From Calditrichota bacterium (lineage in GTDB: Bacteria; Calditrichota; Calditrichia; RBG-13-44-9; J042), in contig JAADJD010000004.1 in the NCBI GenBank assembly GCA_013150955.1, positions 24,284-88,283 of the forward strand: a stretch of 64,000 bases of DNA, given 5' to 3'. Below, piece by piece: positions 1 to 7,984 of this stretch (positions within the stretch are counted from its first letter, which is position 1; each line of letters starts with the position of its first letter). The notes below the pieces were generated by a model. The model worked only from the letters and a program-made list of their open reading frames with translations. It had not been told where the DNA came from and ran no database searches. The position numbers and the translations under genes are program-made.

Positions 1-516
1 CGCCGCCAGGACGTCTTTTACTGCGTTTGTGGTTACCAGCATCTCAACTGCCCAATCGATTTTTGGATTTATTTCGATTTTATCCCTACGAGGGCAATGC
101 AAAAGTGATGTGTCTGAGGGTGCAACCTGTTGGGTACATCTCCTTCATTTTTCATGCGTTTTACTGGAAAAAACTTCCGGTTTGGCAATCCCTTTTACAT
201 TCCTCGATCCCTCTAACCCATTTACTTCAAAATTTTTTAAAACCAGCGCTGTTTTTTTAATATTCGAGAGCTTGGTGGAGAACTTTACGTTGTTTCCAAT
301 CAAATATCGGAAAAAAGATGGTTCACTTGATAAAAAACGGAATAATTGACCGGAATGGCAAGCCACAGGCGGTTTTTATTTCGGAAAACGAAACCGGTTG
401 AAATGGCGCCAAATTTCGATCCCACCCGGAGGATATCTTTCTTCCATTCCTCACGAACGAAACGTTAGACCACGAACGGTGCGAATTCATCCGAAAGATA
501 TCAACAATCAGTTAAT
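1..516. other. Left-edge stretch without a convincing gene
   Basis: I see no supportable gene here. Short open frames on the plus strand (about 27-349) have no ribosome-binding site, low-complexity composition and no recognisable domain. On the minus strand a frame of about 45 codons reads leftward from a stop near 140 and leaves the window still open. It could be the end of a gene lying mostly outside, but it shows no family motif I recognise. The stretch ends where repeat copy R1 begins. Confidence 0.4.
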
Positions 517-681
517 CCCCAATAATGTATTAAACCGCGAATCACGCTGATTAAACCAAGATATATCCACAAAATTGCGAATGAACCTTGAAACGAATTT
601 TCGTCCAGGTCTAATCCAACGCATTCTATTAGTTTTATTTGCGTTCATTCGTGTAATTCGTAGGCTAATACATAAGCTGGG
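517..681 (-). repeat. Intergenic inverted-repeat element, copy R1
   Basis: This is a full-length copy, about 165 bp, of a non-coding element found seven times in the window. Its ends are imperfect inverted repeats built from phased CGAAT blocks: a left end like TAAACCGCGAATCACG and a right end like CATTCGTGTAATTCGTAGG. The middle is asymmetric (ATATATCCACAAAATTGCG then TTTTCGTCCAGGTC) and gives orientation. Relative to copies R3, R4 and R7 this one is reversed. It contains no open frame. It looks like a MITE- or REP-type element; no mobilising gene is adjacent. Confidence 0.75.
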
Positions 682-780
682 AGTATTTATTTAAGAACCG
701 GTATGTTTTTTCTTCGGTAATATCGTCTTTTAAAAATTCACCCGTTGTGCTGATTCAGGATAAAGCACGTATTTAGAAAA

Positions 781-936
781 AAACCGTTAAAACAGTTAAG
801 AATCAATCGGTTACATCATCTATTCTCCTGGCTGAAGCCAGGAGTTAATGGAAATTATCATTCATTAACACCCAGATTTATCTGGGTGGACAACACCTAT
901 AGTAACAATAAATTATAAGAACCGTTTTAACGGTTT
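781..936. repeat. Composite palindromic element with two internal hairpins
   Basis: Imperfect outer arms AAACCGTTAAAACAGTT (781-797) and AACCGTTTTAACGGTTT (920-936) enclose two perfect hairpins. The first is CTCCTGGCTGAAGCCAGGAG at 825-844 and the second is ACCCAGATTTATCTGGGT at 870-887. The design is two stem-loops inside an inverted pair. It resembles REP-type palindromic elements mobilised by RAYT/IS200-like transposases in FCB-group genomes, which is an analogy from memory. No transposase is nearby and the element is non-coding. It is different from the R-family copies on both sides. Confidence 0.6.
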
Positions 937-960
937 GGGTTGTCTAATTCGCACAGCGGG

Positions 961-1016
961 TTAATTTTATTTGTGTTCATTCGTGTAATTCGTAGGCTAA
1001 TGCATAATCTGGGTTA
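961..1016 (-). repeat. Solo end module of the R repeat family, copy R2
   Basis: Only the right-hand module is present (TTCATTCGTGTAATTCGTAGG followed by CTAATGCATAATCTGGG). It is nearly identical to the end of R1, R5 and R6. The core and the opposite end are missing. It shows that the end module can exist alone, as it also does in duplicated form inside R6 and R7. Confidence 0.65.
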
Positions 1017-1021
1017 AACAG

Positions 1022-1058
1022 AAAAAAACGATTGCTGCGGGAACGCATCCCGCAGCAA
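1022..1058 (-). terminator. Intrinsic terminator of the DUF5916-type gene
   Basis: Read on the minus strand, an 11-bp perfect stem (TTGCTGCGGGA / TCCCGCAGCAA, 1032-1058) with a 5-nt loop is followed directly by a run of seven T (complement of 1022-1028). It lies about 55 nt past the stop of the minus-strand gene ending at 1113, the right place and orientation to end that transcript. Confidence 0.85.
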
Positions 1059-1112
1059 CCGGTCGTCAGGAGGAGGGGTTTGGGGTAGGACACTCAAAGT
1101 GCTGGCAACGTT

Positions 1113-3758
1113 TTAAACGGGGAACCAGTAACTGATTTTAAGCAGAAACACGTTGTCCGGATACACGCGGAAGAGTCCCCGGAAATCGTCGGCACCGGAA
1201 AATCGTCCGCCGGGCAAAATGCCGGTTCGATCCTGTGACCACACCAGATACAAAATGGATCCTGGCACGTATTCCCAGCGGATAACCAGGTTGGATCGAA
1301 ATTCCCGAAAGTTAAAGTCCGGATCCCAGAACGCATAGTCCGTTTCTCCGTCCCGGTTTTCATCCACTTCATATCGCTGACGATCGGAATTGTAGCGAAG
1401 TTCCCTGTCGCTGAAAATGTGGAATCGGTCTGTATAGCGGAGGGCACGGGGCTGCGTGATGCGCCGGAGATGCGAATATTTCCCGGCAGACACGAAGGGT
1501 TGCCCGTAATACTGAATGGACAGATTGGGCGTCAGGCTCAGGTTAAATCGAAGTACCACTCCCAGCGTGTGCTGTTCGATGCGACCAAAAATGTAGCGGG
1601 GTTCTCCCTGAAAAGAAGAGGTGGTAATGTATTGCAAGTCGTTTCGATTGTAGCTGTAGAACGGGCGCAGGCGGATTTGCAGAAGCGATGAGGGTCGCCA
1701 GGTTAAACGCAGCCGGTAACTTTTCCGAAATGATGGGTGGCCTCGTCCCATGGCCAGGCTGCCCCCCAGGCTTAAATACAGTTTTTTTCGATTGTCTGTG
1801 GAAAGGCGATACCAGATGTTGTACCAGCCAGGGAGAATCATGGCCGGCCCGCCCCGAAGTTCCGTGGTGGAAAGGGCTGGTTGTTCAAGACTGATACCCC
1901 CGCCAATGCTCCAGAGATTGGTGAATTGAACCCAGGCATTGATGTTGCCCCCGGAAAGCAACTTTTCTCCGCCAAAGTCCCAGCCGTTCCATTGATTGAC
2001 ATTGATGTTGAAGTTTCGGAAAATGGAAACGGGTGTCCACCACTGGTAGCCAATCCAGAAAAATTGAAGAATCTGGTCGGCTTTGCGCAGGTAGCCCATG
2101 TCGTTCAGCTCCAGGCCGGGCGATCGCCAGACGGTGCCGCTGACGATCCGCCAGTGGCCGCCCCCCACTTTCCCGAATATCAGGGCGCCACCGTGTCCGT
2201 TCATCAACGTGGCAGTGGAATCCAGCTTAAGGTGCGACGCATCCGGCCGCTGGAAGTAATGCGCCGATGACGTCTGGATTTTCAGGATGGCTCGCGGATC
2301 CCCGATCACCTGGCTGAAGGCGGTTTTCATGCTGAAAATCAGGGTGCGATTCTTCCAGAATTTCGTGATGTCCAGGCCGCCGGCATAAGCGCTTCGGGTG
2401 AGAAACTTCAGGTGATCTGCCGTCAGGCGCCGATGCATGGCGGTGACAATGCCACCAATAATGAAGTTGCCCTGATCGTAATCCTTTTGAAGCCTGCCCA
2501 GAAAATAATTGGTGAGTGGCTCCACCAGCACTTTTCTGCGACGGCCGGCAGAATCAATTTCCGCATATTCGGCAGCGGTGACGGCCTCCAGCACTCCCAC
2601 CGAAAGCCCGGTCTCGGTCTTCCCGGTGACCTTCAGAGCAGTCAGAATAGAAGTGTTATCCGGTTGGTTAACGTACTCCCCGGCACGGGTTGGGGGGTAA
2701 TACTGGGGCGGTCGACCGATGCGGCGAGAATAGAACAGGCCTTCGCGGGAAAATGGCCCATCCCCAAATCCCAGGGGAAATTCCAGAATGTTTTTCCCTT
2801 CGATGAAGAAGGGACGTTTTTCTTCGTAAAATGTCTCGAATGCCGTCAGGTTCACCACCGAGGGGTCGGCTTCCACCTGGCCAAAGTCGGGATTCAACGT
2901 AAAATCCAGATTCATATTGCTGGTTAACCCGATTTTCCCATCCAGGCCCCCGGACATGCTGCCGATGCGTCCGGGAGCAAATGGATTGCTCGGTTCTTTC
3001 AGGAAGGTGTGCATTTTGCTGAGGGCATAGGGGTACAACTCGATCCGGCGTCGGGGTTGAACCCCCTTTAATCCGTGCAGCTCCCCGAAATAGGGGATGG
3101 GAATGGACGCATCCTGTGGGATGAATGACCAGGCGGAGAGCTCGTTCTCCCGGTACAACAGCCGGAACACATTCAGTCCCCAGATTTGTTCCGGCCTGTT
3201 GCTGAATCGTAGCTGGCTGAACGGGATTTTCATCTCCGCCGTCCAGCCAGAATCGTCCACCGTAACCACGGCTTCCCACACCGGATCCCAGGAATCGTCC
3301 TTGCGGGTGCCGCCATCTGACCATACCTCATCCATACGAACACCCGCCGCATTCACCCCAAAGAAAAATGCCGTTCGCTGATCAAAATAGGTGTCCAGGC
3401 AGATGGCCACCATGTCGGAATTATCCCCTTCGTCCCGGCGGGTCACCTGTCCCACAATTTGCTCTGCCTGACGATCCCGTGCCCGGATGAGCACGTACAG
3501 GTTTTTGGCATCGTAGACAATCTTGAAAAAGGTGTCTTCTGTTGGTGGAGCGTTCTCGTTAGGTTGCATTTGAGTAAATTCGTGACCGGAAGGGGCTTTT
3601 TGCCAGATGGGATCATCCATTTTTCCATCGATGATGGGTGGATGCGGGTTGGTGGGGATGGCCTGGTAAATTTTTTTTGTTGTAGCGGAATCGGCGAAAA
3701 GGATGGAGAACATCAAACTGCAGGTAAGGACGGTTTGGTAAAAGAACGGTCGCATCAT
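1113..3758 (-). CDS. Exported CBM9-like / DUF5916 beta-barrel protein
   Basis: The protein starts with a signal peptide (MMRPFFYQTVLTCSLMFSIL, cleavage near ADSA). Residues of about 25-210 are a CBM9-like carbohydrate-binding fold, with typical stretches PPIIDGKMDDPIWQKA and WTAEMKIPFSQLRF. The remaining ~650 residues are rich in aromatic, alternating beta-strands. This is the layout of DUF5916-type proteins, usually described as outer-membrane-associated and of unknown function; annotation as a hydrolase would be unsupported. A start six codons upstream is open, but GGAGG sits just before two adjacent ATGs at 3758 and 3755, so I start here. It is a single-gene unit, divergent from the asparaginase gene, and is closed by its own terminator. 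Nothing in the context names a ligand. Confidence 0.8.
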   Translation of the reverse strand: MMRPFFYQTVLTCSLMFSILFADSATTKKIYQAIPTNPHPPIIDGKMDDPIWQKAPSGHEFTQMQPNENAPPTEDTFFKIVYDAKNLYVLIRARDRQAEQIVGQVTRRDEGDNSDMVAICLDTYFDQRTAFFFGVNAAGVRMDEVWSDGGTRKDDSWDPVWEAVVTVDDSGWTAEMKIPFSQLRFSNRPEQIWGLNVFRLLYRENELSAWSFIPQDASIPIPYFGELHGLKGVQPRRRIELYPYALSKMHTFLKEPSNPFAPGRIGSMSGGLDGKIGLTSNMNLDFTLNPDFGQVEADPSVVNLTAFETFYEEKRPFFIEGKNILEFPLGFGDGPFSREGLFYSRRIGRPPQYYPPTRAGEYVNQPDNTSILTALKVTGKTETGLSVGVLEAVTAAEYAEIDSAGRRRKVLVEPLTNYFLGRLQKDYDQGNFIIGGIVTAMHRRLTADHLKFLTRSAYAGGLDITKFWKNRTLIFSMKTAFSQVIGDPRAILKIQTSSAHYFQRPDASHLKLDSTATLMNGHGGALIFGKVGGGHWRIVSGTVWRSPGLELNDMGYLRKADQILQFFWIGYQWWTPVSIFRNFNINVNQWNGWDFGGEKLLSGGNINAWVQFTNLWSIGGGISLEQPALSTTELRGGPAMILPGWYNIWYRLSTDNRKKLYLSLGGSLAMGRGHPSFRKSYRLRLTWRPSSLLQIRLRPFYSYNRNDLQYITTSSFQGEPRYIFGRIEQHTLGVVLRFNLSLTPNLSIQYYGQPFVSAGKYSHLRRITQPRALRYTDRFHIFSDRELRYNSDRQRYEVDENRDGETDYAFWDPDFNFREFRSNLVIRWEYVPGSILYLVWSQDRTGILPGGRFSGADDFRGLFRVYPDNVFLLKISYWFPV

Positions 3759-3849
3759 AAACCTCCCTTTCATACCCTGACCTGAACAGTGCCTACGAGA
3801 ATTGAAAGGTGGTGTTCCAGACGAATTGAATTTCCCGGAAAAGGAGTGC

Positions 3850-3879
3850 TTGTTTTTTCGGTGCAGTGGCGTTTATTTT
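3850..3879 (+). promoter_or_regulatory. Candidate promoter for a leaderless asparaginase mRNA
   Basis: TTGTTT (3850-3855) and TATTTT (3874-3879) are separated by 18 bp. The start codon ATG at 3886 lies only 6 nt after the -10-like box, so transcription would start at or next to the ATG. An in-frame TAG at 3880-3882 excludes any earlier start, and no Shine-Dalgarno sequence precedes the ATG. Confidence 0.4.
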
Positions 3880-3885
3880 TAGTCT

Positions 3886-4899
3886 ATGGGTTCACGTAAG
3901 CGCATTTTGATTATTCACACGGGTGGGACGTTCGGGATGGTACCCATGCCGCTTTCCCTCGTGCTGGTGCCGGATCAGGTGGCGGCTCACATCCTGACCC
4001 ACGTCCCGGAGCTGGAGAAACTGGCGCGCATCGACTTTCAGTGTGCCTTTAACCTGGACAGTGCGGACATCCAGATTCCCCACTGGCAGCAACTGGCTCG
4101 CATCGTTGCCGATCATCTGGATGCTTACGATGGGTTTGTGATCATTCACGGAACCGATTCCATGGTGTACACCGCCGCGGCCCTGTCGTTTATGCTGCGT
4201 CAGTTGCCCAAACCGGTGATCCTGACCGGATCTCAGCGGCCCCTGGCCGAAATTCGAAGCGATGCGCGTATGAATCTGATCAATTCCGTGGAACTGGCCA
4301 CCTATCCCATTCCCGAAGTGGCCATCTTCTTTGGCACCCGTTTGTATCGAGGCAATCGCACGGTGAAGTATTCCAGTATCCATTACAACGCATTTGAAAG
4401 CCCCAACTTTCCTCCGCTGGCGGAGGTGGGGATCGATATTCGGGTTTACGATCGGCATTTACAGCGCAAGGGCGAATTTGAGTTGAGGGAGGCCTTCTGT
4501 GATCAGGTGCTGGCGATTCGCTTCTTTCCGGGGTTACGCCCGGATTACCTGCAATTCCTGACGGATTTACCGGTAAAGGCGGTGGTTCTGGAGGCGCTGG
4601 GACTGGGCAATGTGGCAGTAAAGGCACAGTCGCTGGTACCGCTGGTGCGGGCTTTAAGGGAGGCGGGAAAATGGGTGGTGGTGACTTCCCAGAGCCGTCA
4701 CGGCGGGGTGGATCTCAGCCGATACGAAAATGGGGTGATGCTCCAGCAGGCGGGGGCACTGGGTGCCGGCGACATGACCACCGAAGCCACCATTGTAAAA
4801 TTAATGCATCTATTGGGTCAGAAGGATTATGATGTTCAGCAAATTCCGGAAATGCTACACAAGAGCCTGGCGGGGGAGATTTCCAGCAAAGAAAAATAA
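3886..4899 (+). CDS. ansA: Type I L-asparaginase
   Basis: It hydrolyses L-asparagine to aspartate and ammonia. The N-terminal motif IIHTGGT places the nucleophile threonine at residue 12. The second catalytic motif HGTD is at residues 88-91, followed by KPVILTGSQRPL, which is typical of the AnsA branch. At 337 residues without a signal peptide it fits the cytoplasmic type I enzyme rather than the periplasmic type II enzyme. The C-terminal smaller domain keeps the GAGDMTTEATIVKLMH helix that contributes to the dimer interface in the family. The start is fixed by an in-frame stop two codons upstream and has no ribosome-binding site, which suggests a leaderless transcript. The gene stands alone and is divergent from the DUF5916-type gene. 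Confidence 0.93.
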   Translation: MGSRKRILIIHTGGTFGMVPMPLSLVLVPDQVAAHILTHVPELEKLARIDFQCAFNLDSADIQIPHWQQLARIVADHLDAYDGFVIIHGTDSMVYTAAALSFMLRQLPKPVILTGSQRPLAEIRSDARMNLINSVELATYPIPEVAIFFGTRLYRGNRTVKYSSIHYNAFESPNFPPLAEVGIDIRVYDRHLQRKGEFELREAFCDQVLAIRFFPGLRPDYLQFLTDLPVKAVVLEALGLGNVAVKAQSLVPLVRALREAGKWVVVTSQSRHGGVDLSRYENGVMLQQAGALGAGDMTTEATIVKLMHLLGQKDYDVQQIPEMLHKSLAGEISSKEK

Positions 4900-4908
4900 G
4901 CGTTTTAA

Positions 4909-4937
4909 TTGACAAAGTGTTTTATTCAACGTTTTAT
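4909..4937 (+). promoter_or_regulatory. Candidate sigma-70 promoter of the small membrane protein gene
   Basis: A perfect TTGACA (4909-4914) is followed after 17 bp by TTTTAT (4932-4937). It lies just past the asparaginase stop and would give an AT-rich 5' untranslated region of about 140 nt before the well-marked start at 5086. Confidence 0.45.
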
Positions 4938-5085
4938 GGGCGATTGCAGATTATAAATTTCCAGCCTAACTCGTTTAGAGCAAATTTGTTACAAAATATG
5001 TTTGATTTTTTCCCTCAAAAAATGTATCATTAATTCGAGATTGGTCAATTTAATCCATTCAGGTCAATTAAAAAAGGAGGGTGTA

Positions 5086-5526
5086 ATGGGTAAACGTATG
5101 GGATACCGTGTATTTGTGGGGATACTGGCACTGGTTCTGTCCATTTCCCTGGTCGGGATGCCGCTTGTGTCCAATGTGGTGGCTGCGAATGCCTTACCAC
5201 AGATGGATACCCAGCAGGCATGTGCCGATGCGGAAGCTCAGGCGATAAACGATATCAGCGGGACCACCTGGTTTCTAATCGGCTGTATTATTGGAGTCCT
5301 GGGGTATCTTGTGGCCATTGCGGTCGAGACCAATCCACCGGCTTCGGCACTGGTGGGACAATCTCCAGAATATGTGGCGGCCTACACAGATTGTTATAAG
5401 AGAAAGGCCAAAGAAATTAAAAGTAAAAATGCCCTTTATGGGTGCCTGGCTGGTACCGGTGCATCCTGTCTGTTTTACCTGTTGTTAGCTGCAGCAGCGG
5501 GATCGGCCGCTGAAACGACTTATTAA
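5086..5526 (+). CDS. Small exported/membrane protein with paired Cys-rich helices
   Basis: I do not recognise a named family. The start is set by AAAGGAGGG just upstream of ATG 5086; a longer in-frame extension to 5002 has no such site. The 146-residue product begins with a signal sequence (GILALVLSISLVGMPLVSNV, cut near AANA). A conserved-looking segment follows (ACADAEAQAINDISGTTWF), then a hydrophobic helix beginning GCIIGVLGYLVAIAVE, a polar loop (SPEYVAAYTDCYKRKAKEI) and a second helix with GCLAGTGASCLFYLLLAAAA. The two helices each begin with a GC pair, which suggests an internal pseudo-repeat. Similar ACxDA...WFxxGC...SPEYVxxYTxCYK proteins exist in FCB-group genomes as uncharacterised proteins (from memory). 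It has its own promoter and terminator. Confidence 0.7.
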   Translation: MGKRMGYRVFVGILALVLSISLVGMPLVSNVVAANALPQMDTQQACADAEAQAINDISGTTWFLIGCIIGVLGYLVAIAVETNPPASALVGQSPEYVAAYTDCYKRKAKEIKSKNALYGCLAGTGASCLFYLLLAAAAGSAAETTY

Positions 5527-5556
5527 GAATCAGGCAAATAACATCAATTGGTGTGC

Positions 5557-5615
5557 ATCAGGGTTGCCTGCATAAATCTTTCAAATTGTTTTGGCGGCAA
5601 CCCTGATTTAATTTT
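5557..5615 (+). terminator. Likely intrinsic terminator after the small membrane protein gene
   Basis: A 12-bp perfect stem, ATCAGGGTTGCC (5557-5568) with GGCAACCCTGAT (5596-5607), carries a 27-nt loop and is followed by TTAATTTT. The loop is long, but the stem strength, the U-rich tail and the location 30 nt after the stop fit termination. Confidence 0.6.
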
Positions 5616-5647
5616 GGGCGGTTACGAATACGGAAAGTGATCGACAG

Positions 5648-6388
5648 ATGGAATACTATCGCTGGCTTTTGATGTGGGTTGTCGTGGGGATGCTGGGAGT
5701 TGGAGGGAATGGATTCGGCCAATCGCTGGATTTTGCCTCTGTTTCGTCCCTGCCCTATCAAACCCTGCAGGGGAGCTTCCAGAAGGTCAATGATCGGGAT
5801 GGTCAGGTGGACTCCTCCAGTGGTACCTTCTATGTGAAAAAGATGGAATACATGTATCTGGAAGTAACCCATCCCATCCATCAAATCATGGTCATAGAGG
5901 GTAATGAAACCCTGATTTATTACCCCGATCGGAAGCTGGCCTTTCGGCTGAAAAGTAAAAATCCCGTTCTGATGCCATTTATTCCCCAGCTGATCGCCTC
6001 CCAGCGGGCGGACATTGGATTCGATAATCTGGGATTAAAACTGGAGAAACAGGAGTTTCAGGGGGACTCCCTGATTAGCTACTGGATTTCTCCGGATCCC
6101 GAAAAAAACATCGGGCGGTACCAGATGATCCAGGTGAACGATCTGCCCATTCAGATTTTCTATGTCTCCCCGGACAGCATGTTTGCCAGCAAAATTCTTT
6201 TTACTGCCTATCGGCAGGTGGATGATTTGATGTTGCCCCATCGTATTATCACCGAAAACGTTTCAGTAAAGGGCGTGACCATCGAAAGAATTTACCTGAC
6301 AGATTTGAAAAAGAACCTGCCACTACCACCGGAAATCGTGCAATTCGATTTGCCCGATGATGTCACCGTGGAAGAAAAGGAGTGGTAG
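5648..6388 (+). CDS. LolA-like periplasmic lipoprotein-carrier fold protein
   Basis: A signal peptide (WLLMWVVVGMLGVGGNGFG) leads into a LolA/LppX-type half-barrel of about 220 residues. Family-like features are the early LQGSFQKVNDRDGQVDSSSG strand pair, the FYVKKMEYMYLEVTHP segment, and VIEGNETLIYYPDRKLAFRL, which matches the usual 'base on which the apoprotein folds' region of LolA-like proteins. LolA shuttles lipoproteins from the inner to the outer membrane. Whether this copy does so or carries another lipid is not shown by sequence. It is the first gene of a plus-strand run that continues with YidD and two TPR-membrane proteins after about 140 nt, so an envelope-assembly role is likely. 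Confidence 0.72.
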   Translation: MEYYRWLLMWVVVGMLGVGGNGFGQSLDFASVSSLPYQTLQGSFQKVNDRDGQVDSSSGTFYVKKMEYMYLEVTHPIHQIMVIEGNETLIYYPDRKLAFRLKSKNPVLMPFIPQLIASQRADIGFDNLGLKLEKQEFQGDSLISYWISPDPEKNIGRYQMIQVNDLPIQIFYVSPDSMFASKILFTAYRQVDDLMLPHRIITENVSVKGVTIERIYLTDLKKNLPLPPEIVQFDLPDDVTVEEKEW

Positions 6389-6531
6389 GCTGGTCGTACT
6401 GGATTCTGGCATGCGGCTAATAGAGTAGGTCACAATTTTTCCGGCACTGTGACGCAACGGTATGGCATGGGAGCTTGTAAAATTCATTGGTGGACAGGGC
6501 CAGGAGAAAAACCTTTCATGAGAGCTGCAGA

Positions 6532-7080
6532 ATGAAAGAAGGTTCTAAAGCACCCCGGAAAGAGAAATGGGCGATCGCCCAACGTAAAGAAGGACAGACG
6601 CAACCTGTGGAAATAAGATTACGCTGGGTTATTGGGTTGCTGCTGGTCTTTCTGATGGGGCAGCCGATGGAAGGCCAGACCGTGCGGCAGCTGTTTCAAC
6701 AAACCCTTCAGGAATTTCAGCAAGCACCAGAGGAGTCAATTGCGGCTTCAAAAACGGTGAACAACTTCTGGGAAAAGTCGGAACCCGCCCGATTGTTTCT
6801 GGGGGTGATCACTCTTTATCAAACATTCATTTCCTCGCAGGATGCGCCCGCCTGTAATTTTACACCCAGCTGTTCCCGATTTGGACAGGCGGCCCTATCA
6901 CGTGCCGGTGTGTGGAAGGGAATTCTGCTAACATCCGATCGGTTGCAGCGCTGTAATGGATTACCCGGCAGAGAGGGGTTTTATCCCATTGATCATGAAA
7001 CCCACCGTTTTTTTGATCCCATAGATGTGTATTTAACATTAACCCCGGCGAAGGATAAGGGTCACCATGAACATCGCTAA
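6532..7080 (+). CDS. yidD: YidD-family membrane protein insertion factor with N-terminal extension
   Basis: The C-terminal ~75 residues are a clear YidD domain: ITLYQTFISSQDAPACNFTP, then SCSRFGQAALSRAGVWKGIL, RLQRCNG and FFDPIDVYL. YidD assists YidC-dependent insertion of inner-membrane proteins. Canonical YidD is about 70-90 residues and begins directly with the amphipathic helix. Here a hydrophobic segment (RWVIGLLLVFLMGQPMEG), resembling a signal peptide, and a linker precede the domain. I start at ATG 6532; a TTG at 6487 and a GTG at 6607 (beginning the hydrophobic segment directly, AAGGA 12 nt upstream) are alternatives. The stop overlaps the next start by 14 nt, so translation is coupled. 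Confidence 0.85.
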   Translation: MKEGSKAPRKEKWAIAQRKEGQTQPVEIRLRWVIGLLLVFLMGQPMEGQTVRQLFQQTLQEFQQAPEESIAASKTVNNFWEKSEPARLFLGVITLYQTFISSQDAPACNFTPSCSRFGQAALSRAGVWKGILLTSDRLQRCNGLPGREGFYPIDHETHRFFDPIDVYLTLTPAKDKGHHEHR

Positions 7081-7984
7081 GACGCTTGTGACGGGACTTG
7101 GATTGCTGACGGTTCTCACCCTTGCATTGATTGCCCAACCCGCGGATTCCACAGCCGCGCGTGCGTCAATTCAGGCGTACACCCCGGATGCTTTCTTGCG
7201 GTTTGGAACGTATCTGATGGAACAAAGGGATTACCGTCGCGCCGCAACAGAATTCGAACGCTATTTATTTTTACATGCGGATCAACCCCTGCCGCGCCTG
7301 CGCTATCGGGTGGGGTTGTGCTACTTCCGTTTGGGAGAACTGGATCGGGCCGGGCGGTATTTTGGGGAGGCATTCCAGCGGACAGAGGATTCAGGATTGC
7401 AGGATTCTCTGCGGTGGAGCCTGATTGCAGTGTATCTGCGCCAGGGGGGCAATTCTCGCGTTCTGGACTTGCTGGGGAATCCGGGATCGGTCCAAAAGGA
7501 TCCCGAACGGAGCGGACGATTTAGACTGTATCGAGCGTTGTATTTTCTTCAAATGGAAAATTGGTCGAAGGTGACGGCGGTGGTGAACGATCCCACCGCT
7601 GCATCTGCGGCAAAATATCAAACTGCTTTTAAACGGATCCGGCAACTGGCCGAACGGGGAGAACATCTGCCACACAAATCCCCGCTGAAAGCTGCGGTAT
7701 TGTCCGCAATAATTCCAGGAAGTGGAAAATTCTACGTGGGCCGCGAACAGGATGGGCTGTATGCATTATTCCTGATTGCTGGCAGTGCTTTCCTGAGCTA
7801 TCGTGGATACCGGAATCATGGTGTGGCGCATTTTCAGACCATCTTCTTCGGTTCCGCTGCCGGGATTCTGTATCTGGGGAACGTGTACGGCTCTGCCATT
7901 GCGGCAAAATTGTACAATCGCCAGGCGAAATTAAAATTAAGAGAGGAAATTGAGAGCGAGATTTATCGCTGGACTGATCTGTAG
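7067..7984 (+). CDS. TPR protein with C-terminal PGxG membrane domain (paralogue 1)
   Basis: The product has a signal sequence (residues 1-30), then TPR-type helical repeats (about 40-140: YLMEQRDYRRAATEFERYLF and YRVGLCYFRLGELDRAGRYF). A linker helix follows, then a C-terminal membrane module beginning SAIIPGSGKFYVGREQDGLY with two hydrophobic helices. The PG-x-G-x-x-Y-x-G turn followed by hydrophobic helices resembles TM2/DUF5683-like modules; that is a resemblance, not a proven assignment. It overlaps yidD by 14 nt and the next gene by 35 nt. The next gene has the same architecture, so the two are a diverged tandem duplication. Role unknown; TPR scaffolding in envelope assembly is the natural guess. 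Confidence 0.75.
   Translation: MNIAKTLVTGLGLLTVLTLALIAQPADSTAARASIQAYTPDAFLRFGTYLMEQRDYRRAATEFERYLFLHADQPLPRLRYRVGLCYFRLGELDRAGRYFGEAFQRTEDSGLQDSLRWSLIAVYLRQGGNSRVLDLLGNPGSVQKDPERSGRFRLYRALYFLQMENWSKVTAVVNDPTAASAAKYQTAFKRIRQLAERGEHLPHKSPLKAAVLSAIIPGSGKFYVGREQDGLYALFLIAGSAFLSYRGYRNHGVAHFQTIFFGSAAGILYLGNVYGSAIAAKLYNRQAKLKLREEIESEIYRWTDL

Noticed and set aside
1..140. Minus-strand frame of about 45 codons leaving the window on the left
   Set aside because: It could be the end of a gene outside the window, but there is no start in view and no motif I recognise, so it is not called.
27..366. Overlapping open frames on both strands at the left edge (plus 27-260 and 29-349, minus 145-366)
   Set aside because: No ribosome-binding site, no recognisable domain, mutually overlapping and of biased composition.
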